Below are positions 16,826 through 25,340 of a stretch of 64,000 nucleotides of DNA, piece after piece. The position numbers and the translations under genes are program-made. The notes beneath the pieces were generated by a model. That model searched no databases. It saw nothing but the letters and a program-made list of their open reading frames with translations, and was not told the DNA's origin. The DNA is from Erythrobacter sp. Lineage in GTDB: Bacteria > Pseudomonadota > Alphaproteobacteria > Sphingomonadales > Sphingomonadaceae. Location: positions 2,858,048 through 2,922,047 of the forward strand of contig NZ_CP136573.1 in the NCBI RefSeq assembly GCF_035194505.1, in the 5' to 3' direction. Every line of letters begins with the position of its first letter. The stretch's first letter is position 1.

Positions 16826-17307
16826 GCCCCTCCCGCGCCGCCCTGATCGCTGCGCCTCTCGAACGGCATCAAGCCCGGCACAGGCTCGATTTCGCGACAT
16901 TGGGCGGTGCCGATCACCTCGCGTTCCTGCGATTCTGCATTTGCGGTCAGCCAATGGGTGAGCACCAGACTCTTTCGATCAATCGAGCTGTTGACCTTAG
17001 GCCAACCGTTTGACAATCGGTTCCGATAAAGCCAGATCGCATCGGTCTCGTATCTGACCCCGAAGCTCGTCCTCCCCCTTGGGTGGTTATGCGGCCTGCC
17101 GTACGCGAGCCGGCGCTCAGCGTTGATGGCAAGGGTCATGCTGGCGTAATCCCCGCTCACGGCGGTGCATTCGAGATAGAGATCGCGCTCGGCTGTCGCA
17201 GCCGAGTCCTGTGCGGCGGCCGGGCGGGTTAGGGGTAATGGCGTGGCTCCGGCCGCAACCATTGCCGCCACTGCCGCCATTGCCAACCGCCGGGCTTGCT
17301 TGTGCAT
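16810..17307 (-). CDS. secreted protein of unknown function
   Basis: 165 residues from the ATG at 17307. A Sec signal peptide is evident ('RRLAMAAVAAMVAAGATPLP', cleavage near AAA-Q). The mature part has two Cys ('YLECTAVSGDY' and 'GTAQCREIE') and the motif 'ERRLAYGRPHNHPRGRTSFG', with no family I recognise. Its last codons and stop come from a palindromic repeat, so the C-terminal tail 'GGASPRP' is probably not ancestral. It lies 2 bases downstream of ccmB on the same strand, but nothing ties its role to cytochrome maturation. Confidence 0.7.
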   Translation of the reverse strand: MHKQARRLAMAAVAAMVAAGATPLPLTRPAAAQDSAATAERDLYLECTAVSGDYASMTLAINAERRLAYGRPHNHPRGRTSFGVRYETDAIWLYRNRLSNGWPKVNSSIDRKSLVLTHWLTANAESQEREVIGTAQCREIEPVPGLMPFERRSDQGGAGGASPRP

Positions 17308-17309
17308 GA

Positions 17310-17960
17310 TCAGTTCTCCCGAGCAGCCCTGATCGCTGCCCCTGCGGCGAAGGGCGCGATTGCCACCAGCGCGAGACTGATCGCGCCGACGAAGCCTAGG
17401 CTCGCGACGTCCTGACGGGCCAGCGCGCCTGCGCCGAAGATCAGGATCGGGAGCGCGAGCGGGATCAGCAGCAGGCCCGAAAGCGCCGCGCCTGCGCGCA
17501 AGCTTGCGGTGAGCGCGGCGATCATCAGCCCGATGGCCGCAAGCCCCGGCGTGCCTGCGACAAGGCCGAGCAGCAGGATATCGAAGGTCTCGCCCTCGAT
17601 CTTGAGCAGCGCGGCGGCGGGGAAGGTCGCCAGCAGCAGCGGCGGGCCGAAGCTCAGCCAGTGGGCGATAAGGCGCACCGCCATCATCGCCTCTTCCGTC
17701 ATCCCGCGCAGGCGCAGCTGGTCGAAGAAGCCGAGTTCGATGTCGCGCGCCACCAGCTTTTCGAGCGGCAGGATCGCCGCCAGCAGCGCCGCGATCCACA
17801 CCACCCCGCCGCCGGTCTTGAGCATCAGGTTCGCATCCGGCCCGACCGCGAAGGGGAACAGCATGGCGACCGCGACGAAGAACACCACGGGCAGGGCCGC
17901 GCCGCTGCCGGTGAAGGGGAAGAACTGCGCGAGGTCACGGCGGAGCAGGGCGGCGATCAT
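17310..17960 (-). CDS. ccmB: heme exporter membrane subunit CcmB
   Basis: 216 residues with six hydrophobic segments. It is the membrane permease of the CcmAB(CD) complex, which releases holo-CcmE during cytochrome c maturation. The family-typical start 'MIAALLRRDLAQFFPFTGS' and the cytoplasmic loop 'LEKLVARDIELGFFDQLRLRG' are clear. The ATG overlaps the ccmA stop by 4 bases (ATGA on the minus strand), so the two are coupled. The remaining ccm genes are not in this window. Confidence 0.92.
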   Translation of the reverse strand: MIAALLRRDLAQFFPFTGSGAALPVVFFVAVAMLFPFAVGPDANLMLKTGGGVVWIAALLAAILPLEKLVARDIELGFFDQLRLRGMTEEAMMAVRLIAHWLSFGPPLLLATFPAAALLKIEGETFDILLLGLVAGTPGLAAIGLMIAALTASLRAGAALSGLLLIPLALPILIFGAGALARQDVASLGFVGAISLALVAIAPFAAGAAIRAAREN

Positions 17961-18562
17961 GCGTCCTCTCCCGCAGGGGCAAAGTCCTCGATCGCAAAGC
18001 TCGTCATGCCCGGCACATCGAGCGCCTGGTGCGAGGCGATCAGCGCGATCCCGCCGCCCGCGCAATGTTCGCGCACCAGCGTGCTGACGAGGCTTTGCGA
18101 GGCGGCATCGAGGCCAGAGACCGGCTCGTCGAGCAGCCAGACGGGGGCGGCCTGTCCGATCACGCGGGCGAGGGCTGCGCGCTTTTTCTGGCCCGTCGAA
18201 AGATAGCGCACCGGCACTTCGGCCAGCGCATCGAGGCGCAGGCGCTCCATGATCGCGGAGCTTGTCTCCGCCCCGTCGAGCGCGAACCAGAAGGCCAGTG
18301 CCTTGCCCAGCGGCAGGGCGGGGTCGAGCCCGGTGCGCTCGTCCAGCAGCGCGAGCGCGCCCTCGCGGTTGACGCTGCCGGCATAGGGCGTGGTGAGGCC
18401 CGCCAGCGCGCGGATCAGCGTCGTCTTGCCCGCGCCATTCGCGCCCGTCACATGGCACGCCGCGCCCGCCTCCAGCCGGAACGACAGCCGCCGGAACAGC
18501 AGCCGCTCGCCGCGGCGGCAGGCGAGGTTGTCAGCAACAAGGGACGGCAGCGAGGCTTGCAT
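17957..18562 (-). CDS. ccmA: heme exporter ATP-binding subunit CcmA
   Basis: A 201-residue ABC ATPase partner of CcmB. Walker A is 'GANGAGKTTLIRALAGL', the signature is 'YLSTGQKKRAALARV', Walker B is 'VWLLDEPVSGLD', and the switch His lies in 'ALIASHQA'. The LSTGQ form of the signature with a following K/R-rich stretch is typical of CcmA. It drives ATP hydrolysis to free heme-loaded CcmE from CcmC. The gene is divergent from the pterin dehydratase gene. Confidence 0.94.
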   Translation of the reverse strand: MQASLPSLVADNLACRRGERLLFRRLSFRLEAGAACHVTGANGAGKTTLIRALAGLTTPYAGSVNREGALALLDERTGLDPALPLGKALAFWFALDGAETSSAIMERLRLDALAEVPVRYLSTGQKKRAALARVIGQAAPVWLLDEPVSGLDAASQSLVSTLVREHCAGGGIALIASHQALDVPGMTSFAIEDFAPAGEDA

Positions 18563-18624
18563 CGGCGGCCAGCGTTAGGGAAAAGGCGGCGCGCAAACAA
18601 GCGACCCGCACAAGGAACCCGTCA

Positions 18625-18930
18625 ATGTCCGTCCCCGAATTCACCTCTGACCAAATCACCGCATTGCTGGCGGCGCACCCCGCGTGGGCGCTGGCGCGCG
18701 AGGGCAAGGCGATTGCGCGGACCTTCCGGTTCAAGGATTTCTCCGAAGCCTGGGGCTTCATGAACCGCGTCGCCCTGCTCGCCGAGGCGCAGGACCACCA
18801 CCCCGAATGGTTCAACGTCTACAACCGGGTCGAAGTGACGCTGACCACGCATGATGCGGGCGAAAGCGGCGGATTGTCGGCCCGCGATGCCAAGCTCGCT
18901 TCGACGATCGACGGGATAATCGGCAGCTGA
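18625..18930 (+). CDS. pterin-4-alpha-carbinolamine dehydratase
   Basis: 101 residues, the usual length. It dehydrates 4a-hydroxy-tetrahydropterin formed by aromatic amino acid hydroxylases, and homologues also act in molybdopterin metabolism or as DCoH-like factors. The active-site pattern 'EAQDHHPEWFNVYNRVEVTL' with paired His and the later 'LTTHDAGE' His is intact. No phenylalanine hydroxylase gene is adjacent, so the physiological partner is not shown by context. It is divergent from ccmA. Confidence 0.92.
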   Translation: MSVPEFTSDQITALLAAHPAWALAREGKAIARTFRFKDFSEAWGFMNRVALLAEAQDHHPEWFNVYNRVEVTLTTHDAGESGGLSARDAKLASTIDGIIGS

Positions 18931-19083
18931 TCGCGCTGGTTCGGCCCGCCATCGGACGGGCCGCAAGCGCGAACGCGCGCCCGCAGCGGAAGCGAAGCTG
19001 AACCGCCGCAGGCGGGACACCCGCGCGTCAGCGCGTGTGAGCGAGGATTTCGCATCGCGGAGGCGATGCGGACACAAAAACTC

Positions 19084-19908
19084 TTACCGCCCCAGCAATC
19101 CCTGCCGCCCCGCAGCGCGCTGCTGCTTGCGCACCTTGCCGGGCATCCAGCGCTTGGCAAAGGCGAGGCTGCGCGCGGTCTTGCCGACGAGGTAATGCAG
19201 ATCGTCTCCGTGGACCGCGTTCCACACCGCCTGCGCAACCTCTTCCACCGGCGTGATCTCCAGCCCGGCGGCGGTGACGCGGGTGCGGATGTTCTCGTTG
19301 GTCTTGCGGTTGCCGGTGCCGTCGAGCAGCGGGGTCTCGATGAAGCTCGGGCAGATCGAGGAGACCTTGATCCCGTCGGGCGCCCATTCGGCATCGAGGC
19401 TCTCCGCGATCCCGCGCACGCCGAATTTGGTGGCGGAATAGACGCTCATCCCGCTGCCGCCGGTGAGGCCCGCAGCGCTGGCGATATTGACCAGCGCGCT
19501 GCCCGGCGCGCTTGCCTTGAGGTAAGGATAGGCCGCCTGCGCGCCGTAGAGCACCCCGCGCAGGTTGATGTCGAGGCAGCGGTCGATCTCTTCGACCTCG
19601 AGCTCGGCCAGCGGGCCTCCGGTACCGATCCCGGCATTGTTGACCACCACGTCGATCCGCGATCCGGCGGCGGTGTTGAAGGCCGCGAGCGCCTCGTCCC
19701 ACGCCGCGCGGTCACGCACATCGAGGCGGTGCATATATTTGAACCCGCCCTCGATCAGGCCGAGCGTGTCCTCCATCCCTTCGACATTGACGTCGGCAAT
19801 CCCGACGAACCACCCGCGCTCGCCGAAATGGCGGGCGACAGCGCGGCCGATGCCCGATGCCCCGCCGGTGATGAAGATGCTGCGCCGTTCTGCCCCTGAG
19901 ACTACCAT
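19084..19908 (-). CDS. short-chain dehydrogenase/reductase (classical SDR)
   Basis: 274 residues from the ATG at 19908, chosen for the GGAGAGGG ribosome site 6 bases upstream. An in-frame start at 19959 would add 17 unconserved residues. The NAD(P) motif is 'FITGGASGIGRAVARHFG', the 'VVNNAGIG' motif follows, and the catalytic Tyr-Lys are in 'MSVYSATKFGVRG'. The C-terminal 40 residues are basic ('RKQQRAAGRQG'). The substrate cannot be predicted. It is convergent with the pterin dehydratase gene. Confidence 0.88.
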   Translation of the reverse strand: MVVSGAERRSIFITGGASGIGRAVARHFGERGWFVGIADVNVEGMEDTLGLIEGGFKYMHRLDVRDRAAWDEALAAFNTAAGSRIDVVVNNAGIGTGGPLAELEVEEIDRCLDINLRGVLYGAQAAYPYLKASAPGSALVNIASAAGLTGGSGMSVYSATKFGVRGIAESLDAEWAPDGIKVSSICPSFIETPLLDGTGNRKTNENIRTRVTAAGLEITPVEEVAQAVWNAVHGDDLHYLVGKTARSLAFAKRWMPGKVRKQQRAAGRQGLLGR

Positions 19909-19977
19909 GGTGATCCCTCTCCGATTGCTGTTTGCAACCCATCTAGAGCGGACTGACACGCTTGTCAGCAGGGCAAA

Positions 19978-21939
19978 TCAGGTGACGAGCGCGGCTTCCA
20001 GACCTTTCACATGACCCGCGCCCTCGATGATCTGCGCACTCGCCGGTGCCAGCGCATCGCCCAGCGGCTCGGCGCGCCCGCCGAGACATTCGGCAAGGAA
20101 GTTCTCGGCAATGGCATAGAAGGCGATGCTGTTTTCGGGCCGCGCAAAGCCGTGGCCCTCATCGGGGTAGAGCACATAGGTGACCGGAATCCCCGCCGCC
20201 TGCATCGCGCCCACGATCTGGTCGCTTTCGGACTGCTTGACGCGCGGATCATTGGCCCCTTGCGCGATGAGCAGCGGCTTGGTGATCTGGTCCGCCTTGT
20301 AGAGCGGGCTCGCCGCGCGCAGCAGGGCAAGGCCCTCTTCGGTCGAGGGATCACCCATGCGTTCGTGGAAGATCTTCACCATCGGCGCCCAGTAGGGCGG
20401 AATGGTGGAGAGCAGGGTCTCAAGGTTCGACGGCCCGACGATATCCACCCCGCAGGCGAAGACTTCAGACGTGAAGGTGAGGCCCGCAAGCGTCGCATAG
20501 CCGCCATAGGAGCCGCCCATGATCGCGACCTTGTCCTTTTGCGCAATGCCCTGCGCCACGGCCCAGTCGACCGCGTCGATCAGGTCGTCATGCATCGCGA
20601 GGCCCCACTGCTTGTTGCCGGCATTGATGAAGCCCTTGCCGAACCCGGTCGAGCCGCGGAAATTGACGCTGAGGACGCCGTAGCCGCGATTGGCGAGCAG
20701 CTGGTGCGCGGAATTGAAGCCATAGGCATCGCGCGCCCACGGCCCGCCATGGACCAGCAGCACCATCGGCACAGGAGCGTCGGGCCGCCCGTCGCCATCG
20801 GCATCACTGCCCGGCGGCAAGGTGAGGTAGCAGGGCAGGGTGAGGCCGTCGCGGCTGGCGATTTCGAGGGGGTGCATCGGCTGGAGCGGCGCGCCTTCAA
20901 GATCGGGGCGGGAGACGTAGAAGGGGATCAGCGTCTGCGTTACCCGGTCATAGATGAAGGTGCGCACCGGCCTGGTCAGCGGGTCGTTCCAGACGATCCA
21001 CACCGTGTCGTCATCGGTGCGGCTGTTGACGCCGAAATCGCCTTCGAGCCGCTCGCCCAGCCATGCCAGCGCGGCGGCGATGCCGGGGTCAGTCGCGACC
21101 CACTGCCTGGTCAGGTAATTGACCGCATAGGCCTCGACCTCGCCGGTGACCGGATGGCGCAGGGTGCTGGTGATATCGGCGCGCTCGTCCTCGGCGATCA
21201 GGCGCTTTGCGCCGGTCGCGGTGTCCTGTGCGAACAGGGCGGCGGTGTCGCGCCCGCGGCTGTCGATCCAGTAGAGCGTCGCGCCGTCCGCCGTGTAGCC
21301 TGCGGGCGCAGTGGTGAGCGCATCTTCCATCGCCGAGGTTTCGAACGGCTCGGCTTCCACCACATTGTCCGTCACCCGGAAATAGTCCGTCCCGCCCGCC
21401 TCGTTCTGGCGCATCGCCATGCGCAGCACCAGATTGTCGTCCGCCATGAAGCCGGCATAGGCATTGTTCTCGATCACCAGCTCCAGCGCGCCGGTGGCCA
21501 GATCGAGCATATGGACATCGTGCCACTGCGGATCGCGGTTGTTGAGGCCGAGCAGCAGCCGGTCCTTGATCGTGCTCGACGCGCCGACCAGATCGACGCG
21601 GGTGTTTTCAAACGGGGTGAGGGTGGTCTCGGCCCCGCTGGCGATGTCGACGCGGTAGAGCAGGAAGTTCTCGTCCCCGCCCTTGTCCTGAATATACATC
21701 ACAGCGCTGGCATCTGGCGCCCAGAAGTGCTGGCGGATCGGGCGTGTCGTGGCACTGGTCACGGCGCGGGCGGCCTCGGGATCGGCAGCGGGCGCGATCC
21801 AGATGTTGAGCACGCCGTCCTTGGGCGCGATCCAGCTGAGCCACTGCCCATCTGGGCTGATCAGCCCCTGCATGCGGACAGGATTGCCGAAAAGCGCAGC
21901 GCGCGGGATCAGCGGGGTTGTGTCGGATTGTGCGGTCAT
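19978..21939 (-). CDS. S9 family peptidase (prolyl oligopeptidase / acylaminoacyl type)
   Basis: 653 residues from the ATG at 21939, preceded by AGGAGA. An N-terminal beta-propeller (residues ~1-370) leads into an alpha/beta hydrolase domain. The catalytic Ser lies in 'MGGSYGGYATLAGLTF', Asp in 'GANDPRVKQSESDQI' and His in 'YPDEGHGFARPEN'. There is no signal peptide, so it is cytoplasmic. It probably trims short peptides in the manner of dipeptidyl/acylaminoacyl peptidases; the exact specificity is not given by the sequence. Confidence 0.92.
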   Translation of the reverse strand: MTAQSDTTPLIPRAALFGNPVRMQGLISPDGQWLSWIAPKDGVLNIWIAPAADPEAARAVTSATTRPIRQHFWAPDASAVMYIQDKGGDENFLLYRVDIASGAETTLTPFENTRVDLVGASSTIKDRLLLGLNNRDPQWHDVHMLDLATGALELVIENNAYAGFMADDNLVLRMAMRQNEAGGTDYFRVTDNVVEAEPFETSAMEDALTTAPAGYTADGATLYWIDSRGRDTAALFAQDTATGAKRLIAEDERADITSTLRHPVTGEVEAYAVNYLTRQWVATDPGIAAALAWLGERLEGDFGVNSRTDDDTVWIVWNDPLTRPVRTFIYDRVTQTLIPFYVSRPDLEGAPLQPMHPLEIASRDGLTLPCYLTLPPGSDADGDGRPDAPVPMVLLVHGGPWARDAYGFNSAHQLLANRGYGVLSVNFRGSTGFGKGFINAGNKQWGLAMHDDLIDAVDWAVAQGIAQKDKVAIMGGSYGGYATLAGLTFTSEVFACGVDIVGPSNLETLLSTIPPYWAPMVKIFHERMGDPSTEEGLALLRAASPLYKADQITKPLLIAQGANDPRVKQSESDQIVGAMQAAGIPVTYVLYPDEGHGFARPENSIAFYAIAENFLAECLGGRAEPLGDALAPASAQIIEGAGHVKGLEAALVT

Positions 21940-22000
21940 GGTCTCTCCTGTGTTGGACAGGTAAGACACCATGCGCGGGGCTGCAAGCCTTCCCCGAGCC

Positions 22001-22030
22001 GTCGCCCCGTGCCTGACACGGGGCTTGGCT
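22001..22030 (+). repeat. REP-like palindrome, family A, copy 3 (left flank of the GIY-YIG gene)
   Basis: It matches the 30-base family pattern GTC-N2-CCCG-N2-C-N-TGA-N2-CGGG-N5-GCT, with a CCCCGTG/CACGGGG stem. It is an inverted repeat of 22375-22404 with 29 of 30 positions matching, and the match extends one base further outwards. Confidence 0.85.
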
Positions 22031-22064
22031 TTTCTTTCTTCCCCATTGCCGCAATACTCGGCGA

Positions 22065-22376
22065 ATGGCGAAGGGCGGCTGGGTCTACATCATGGCAAAC
22101 CGCTATCGGGGCGGCATGTATGTTGGCGTGACGGCCAATGCCCTGTCCCGTGTGTACCAGCACCGTGAAGGCACAGGCTCACGCCATGTCGCGGACTTCG
22201 GAAAGACGCGGCTCGTCTATGTCGAGCGCCATGAAGAGATCGAACAGGCGATCGCCCGCGAAAAGCTCGTCAAGAAATGGCGGCGCGAATGGAAATTTGC
22301 GCTGATTGAGGCCGAGAATCCCGACTGGGACGATCTGTGGCAGCGATGGTTCGCTTCGCCGCTTGAAGAAGGTTAG
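22065..22376 (+). CDS. GIY-YIG nuclease-domain protein, stand-alone
   Basis: 103 residues made almost entirely of one GIY-YIG domain. The 'VYIMANRYRGGMYVGVT' start carries the two Tyr-centred strands of the motif. The catalytic Arg follows in 'LSRVYQHREG', the Glu region is 'VYVERHEEIEQAIAREKLVKKW', and the end is 'NPDWDDLWQRW'. This matches the small UPF0213/UvrC-N-like family that is often multicopy in sphingomonads. The gene sits inside a 404-base unit bounded by inverted palindromes, and its TAG stop overlaps the right palindrome. No target or biological role is established. Confidence 0.9.
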   Translation: MAKGGWVYIMANRYRGGMYVGVTANALSRVYQHREGTGSRHVADFGKTRLVYVERHEEIEQAIAREKLVKKWRREWKFALIEAENPDWDDLWQRWFASPLEEG

Positions 22377-22404
22377 CCAAGCCCCGTGTCAAGCACGGGG
22401 CGAC
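22375..22404 (-). repeat. REP-like palindrome, family A, copy 4 (right flank of the GIY-YIG gene)
   Basis: The reverse-complement partner of 22001-22030, with a single mismatch in the loop. The repeat starts inside the TAG stop codon of the GIY-YIG gene, so gene and repeat form one continuous unit. Confidence 0.85.
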
Positions 22405-22416
22405 GAAATTTTGCGC

Positions 22417-23034
22417 CTAGAGCGCCGGGTTGGCGTAGAAGTGCCAGGTGAAGATCGCCATCGCCCCGCGCTGGGGGGACCAGTCTTGCGCCAGAGCGCG
22501 GGTGGCTTTTTCCGCCGGGCGTTCGGGCATATCGAGCAGGCGCTTCACCCCTTCCTGCACGGCGAGATCGCCCGCGGGCCAGATATCGGCGCGGCCTTCG
22601 GCGAAGAGGAGGTAGATTTCGGCCGACCAGCGCCCGATGCCCTTGATGCGGGTGAGGAGGGCAATGGCTTCCTCGTCGTCCGCAGGCAGGTTGTCGAAAT
22701 CGACCTCTCCGGCCTCGACCAATTCGCACAAGGACCGCGCATAGCCCTGTTTCTGGCGCGAGAGGCCGCAGGCGCGCAGGGTCTCGAAATCGCGCGCCAG
22801 AAGGCAGGCAGGGGTGAAGTCGGGGCCGAGTTCGGCCTCCAGCTTCCCCCACATCGAAGCCGCTGCCGCGACCGAGACCTGCTGGCCGACGATGGTGCGT
22901 AGCAAGGTGGTGGTGCCGCGCTCACGGATGCGCGGTTCGGGATAGCCGATGCGCGCGATTTCCTGCGCCAGACGCGGCTCGCGCGCGCCGAGTGCATCAA
23001 GGTCTGCCCGCAATTTTTCGCCTGTCAGCCCCAC
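22417..23034 (-). CDS. DNA-3-methyladenine glycosylase II (AlkA-type, HhH-GPD)
   Basis: 205 residues from the GTG at 23034, which has AAGGAAA upstream at about 9 bases. The protein excises alkylated bases in base-excision repair. The helix-hairpin-helix is 'LLTRIKGIGRWSAEIYLLF', followed by the catalytic Asp in 'IWPAGDLAVQEGVKRL'. The substrate-pocket helix 'LLRTIVGQQVSVAAAASMW' is also typical. There is no AlkA N-terminal barrel, so it belongs to the short bacterial/yeast Mag1-like group. It is divergent from the ferredoxin gene. Confidence 0.9.
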   Translation of the reverse strand: MGLTGEKLRADLDALGAREPRLAQEIARIGYPEPRIRERGTTTLLRTIVGQQVSVAAAASMWGKLEAELGPDFTPACLLARDFETLRACGLSRQKQGYARSLCELVEAGEVDFDNLPADDEEAIALLTRIKGIGRWSAEIYLLFAEGRADIWPAGDLAVQEGVKRLLDMPERPAEKATRALAQDWSPQRGAMAIFTWHFYANPAL

Positions 23035-23141
23035 TCGCACTTTCCTTAACTTGCACTGGTCGCCAGACTGCCTTAGCAGCGCGAGCGAACCTCTCACAGC
23101 GCCTGTTCTTGCGCGCAATAGCCGAAAAGGAAGCCCTATCC

Positions 23142-23459
23142 ATGCCCAGACTGGTCGTCACCAACCGCGAAGGCGCCACCAGCGAGATCGAGGTCAGCGA
23201 AGGCCTCACCGTGATGGAAGCGATCCGCGACAACGGCTTTGACGAACTGCTGGCGCTGTGCGGCGGCTGCTGTTCGTGCGCGACCTGCCACATCCATGTC
23301 GATCCGGCCTTCGCCGACAAGCTGCCCAAGATCAGCGAAGACGAGGACGATCTGCTCGAATCCTCCGATCACCGTGGCGCCACGAGCCGCCTGTCGTGCC
23401 AGATTCCCTTCACCGCCGAGCTTGACGGCCTGCACGTCACCATCGCTCCGGAAGATTGA
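23142..23459 (+). CDS. adrenodoxin-type 2Fe-2S ferredoxin
   Basis: 105 residues from the ATG at 23142 (AAGGAAG upstream). The cluster ligands are in 'LCGGCCSCATCHIHV' and the later 'SRLSCQIPF', giving the C-x5-C-x2-C...C pattern of vertebrate-type ferredoxins. Such ferredoxins pass electrons to cytochrome P450s or take part in Fe-S assembly. No P450 or reductase is adjacent, so the partner is unknown. The acidic patch 'ISEDEDDLLESSDH' is the usual partner-docking surface. Confidence 0.93.
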   Translation: MPRLVVTNREGATSEIEVSEGLTVMEAIRDNGFDELLALCGGCCSCATCHIHVDPAFADKLPKISEDEDDLLESSDHRGATSRLSCQIPFTAELDGLHVTIAPED

Positions 23460-23481
23460 TTTCAGGCGGGCGGGGCAGCCG

Positions 23482-23853
23482 ATGGATGCTGACCTCGCCC
23501 GGTTCCTGCGCGACGAATTGGGCCATGCGCCCGAAGGCAGCGCGGCTGGCCCTTGGGTAGTGCGCGGCCCCGTATGGCTGTGGCAGGGCAGCGACGGCGC
23601 GCCCGCCAAGGGAAGCTGGTATTTCCTCACCATCGATGGCGAGACTGCGCAGGCGATCCGCGGCGCGGCGGTGAACGCGGCGGCCTGGGGCTCGGTCTAT
23701 GTCGCGGTGACGATCGGCTCCACCACATGGCGCACCTCGCTGTTCCCCTCCAAACAGGCGGGTGGCTGGCTGCTCCCTCTCAAGGCCGCGGTGCGCAAGG
23801 CCGAGAAAATCGCGGAAGGGACAGTGGTCGAGGCGGAGCTGAGCCTCACGTGA
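23482..23853 (+). CDS. DUF1905 domain protein
   Basis: 123 residues from the ATG at 23482, 22 bases after the ferredoxin stop, on the same strand and probably co-transcribed. The pattern 'VWLWQGSDGAPAKGSWYFLTI', then 'AAAWGSVYVAVTIGSTTWRT' and 'GGWLLPLKAAVRKAE', is that of the small beta-barrel DUF1905 family, whose members are often linked to YdeI/OmdA-like proteins. Function is unknown. Confidence 0.82.
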   Translation: MDADLARFLRDELGHAPEGSAAGPWVVRGPVWLWQGSDGAPAKGSWYFLTIDGETAQAIRGAAVNAAAWGSVYVAVTIGSTTWRTSLFPSKQAGGWLLPLKAAVRKAEKIAEGTVVEAELSLT

Positions 23854-23904
23854 CAGGGCAGGGCTGGCTTGCCCCGCGCCGCATCAGGGCTTAACTCTGC
23901 CCCC

Positions 23905-24933
23905 ATGAACATCACCCAGCCCTTTGGCGATACGCTCGCACTTATCGGCAACACCCCGCTGGTCCGTCTGGCCGGCCCCAGCGAAGAGGCGGGCTGCGAC
24001 ATCTGGGGGAAGTGCGAATTCGCCAACCCCGGCTCCTCGGTGAAGGACCGCGCGGCCCTGTGGATCATCCGCGATGCCGAGGCGCGCGGCGAATTGCAGC
24101 CCGGCGGCACGGTGGTCGAAGGCACGGCGGGCAACACCGGCATCGGCATTGCGCTGGTGGCCAATGCGCGCGGCTACAAGACGATCATCGTCATGCCGGA
24201 CAACCAGTCCAAGGAGAAGATGGACACCCTGCGCGCATTGGGCGCGGAGCTGGTGCTGGTGCCGCCGACCAAGTTTGCCGACGCGGGCCACTTCGTCCAC
24301 ACCTCGCGCCGCCTTGCGGAAGAAACGCCGGGCGCGGTGTGGGCCAACCAGTTCGACAACATCGCCAACCGCCGCGCGCATATCGAAGGCACGGCGCCCG
24401 AAATCTGGGAGCAGCTGGGCGGGCGGGTCGATGGCTTCACCTGCGCGGCAGGCACCGGCGGGACGATTGCGGGGGTGGGGCTCGGGCTCAAGGCCTTCGA
24501 TGAGAACATCCGCATCGCGCTCACCGATCCGCATGGCGCAGCGCTCTATAACTACTATGCCCACGGCGAGCTGAAGGCCGAAGGCTCTTCGGTTGCCGAA
24601 GGGATCGGGCAGGGGCGCATCACGGCCAATCTCGAAGGCGCGCTGATCGACACGCAATACCGGGTCTCGGACGAGGAGGGCCTCGTCTGGGTCGAGCGGC
24701 TCTTGAAGCAGGAAGGCCTGTGCCTCGGCCTCTCGTCCGGCATCAATGTCGCGGGCGCGGTGAGGCTGGGCAAGGAACTGGTGGCCGAGGGGCGCGCAAA
24801 GCCGCAGGTCGTCACGATCCTGTGCGATACGGGCTTCCGCTATCTCTCGACGCTCTACAATGCCGACTGGCTGGCCGCGAAGGGCCTGCCGGTGTTCGGC
24901 TGGCTGGCGCGTTCAGAGGCAGGCGTGGCATGA
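23905..24933 (+). CDS. cysteine synthase-like PLP enzyme
   Basis: 342 residues. It is a fold type II PLP enzyme that replaces the acetyl (or phosphate) group of activated serine with sulfide. The PLP lysine is in 'NPGSSVKDRAALWII', the phosphate-binding loop is 'CAAGTGGTIAGVGLGL', and the substrate loop is 'VEGTAGNTGIGIAL'. The insertion and the C-terminal 'LGLSSGINVAGAVRLGKEL' resemble the CysK2/CBS-like group more than classic CysK, so the exact substrate is open. It fits with the sulfide-producing operon at 57-62 kb. Its stop overlaps the next gene. Confidence 0.87.
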   Translation: MNITQPFGDTLALIGNTPLVRLAGPSEEAGCDIWGKCEFANPGSSVKDRAALWIIRDAEARGELQPGGTVVEGTAGNTGIGIALVANARGYKTIIVMPDNQSKEKMDTLRALGAELVLVPPTKFADAGHFVHTSRRLAEETPGAVWANQFDNIANRRAHIEGTAPEIWEQLGGRVDGFTCAAGTGGTIAGVGLGLKAFDENIRIALTDPHGAALYNYYAHGELKAEGSSVAEGIGQGRITANLEGALIDTQYRVSDEEGLVWVERLLKQEGLCLGLSSGINVAGAVRLGKELVAEGRAKPQVVTILCDTGFRYLSTLYNADWLAAKGLPVFGWLARSEAGVA

Positions 24934-25340
24934 CGCGGCCCTCGCTGCTCTCACGGCTGAAGGGCATGACCCAGCGCAGCCTGTTCGATGGGCCCCGCGC
25001 TTCGCCGGCGCCGACGATCGATCCCGATCCCGATTTCGCCACCCCGCCCGCGATTGCGCGGCAGGAGGCGATCCAGCGGCTCCAGATCGGGGTCACCGGC
25101 ATTGCCGCGATGGTGCTGCTGGTGGGGCTGGCGAGCATCATCGGCTCGCAGGCCGACTTTACGGAGGAAGCCGCCGTCCCCGAAGCTGCGCCCACCACCG
25201 AGCCTGCGCCTGCCCCCTCGCAGGCCAATCCGCTCGCCGATGCGGGCGTGGTGCCCGATATCGCGGCAGAGCCTGCCGCCGCACCCTCCGGCGCGCCGGA
25301 GCCGGCTGCGGGCAATGGCAATGCGCCTGTGGGTCAATAG
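24930..25340 (+). CDS. single-pass membrane protein, unknown function
   Basis: 136 residues. The start overlaps the preceding stop (ATGA). A cytoplasmic basic N-terminus leads to one transmembrane segment, 'VTGIAAMVLLVGLASIIGS', then an Ala/Pro/Glu-rich periplasmic tail ('EAAPTTEPAPAPSQANP'). There is no recognised domain. It is coupled to the following lipoprotein-like gene by a 20-base overlap, so these two and the synthase-like gene form one unit. Confidence 0.65.
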   Translation: MTRPSLLSRLKGMTQRSLFDGPRASPAPTIDPDPDFATPPAIARQEAIQRLQIGVTGIAAMVLLVGLASIIGSQADFTEEAAVPEAAPTTEPAPAPSQANPLADAGVVPDIAAEPAAAPSGAPEPAAGNGNAPVGQ

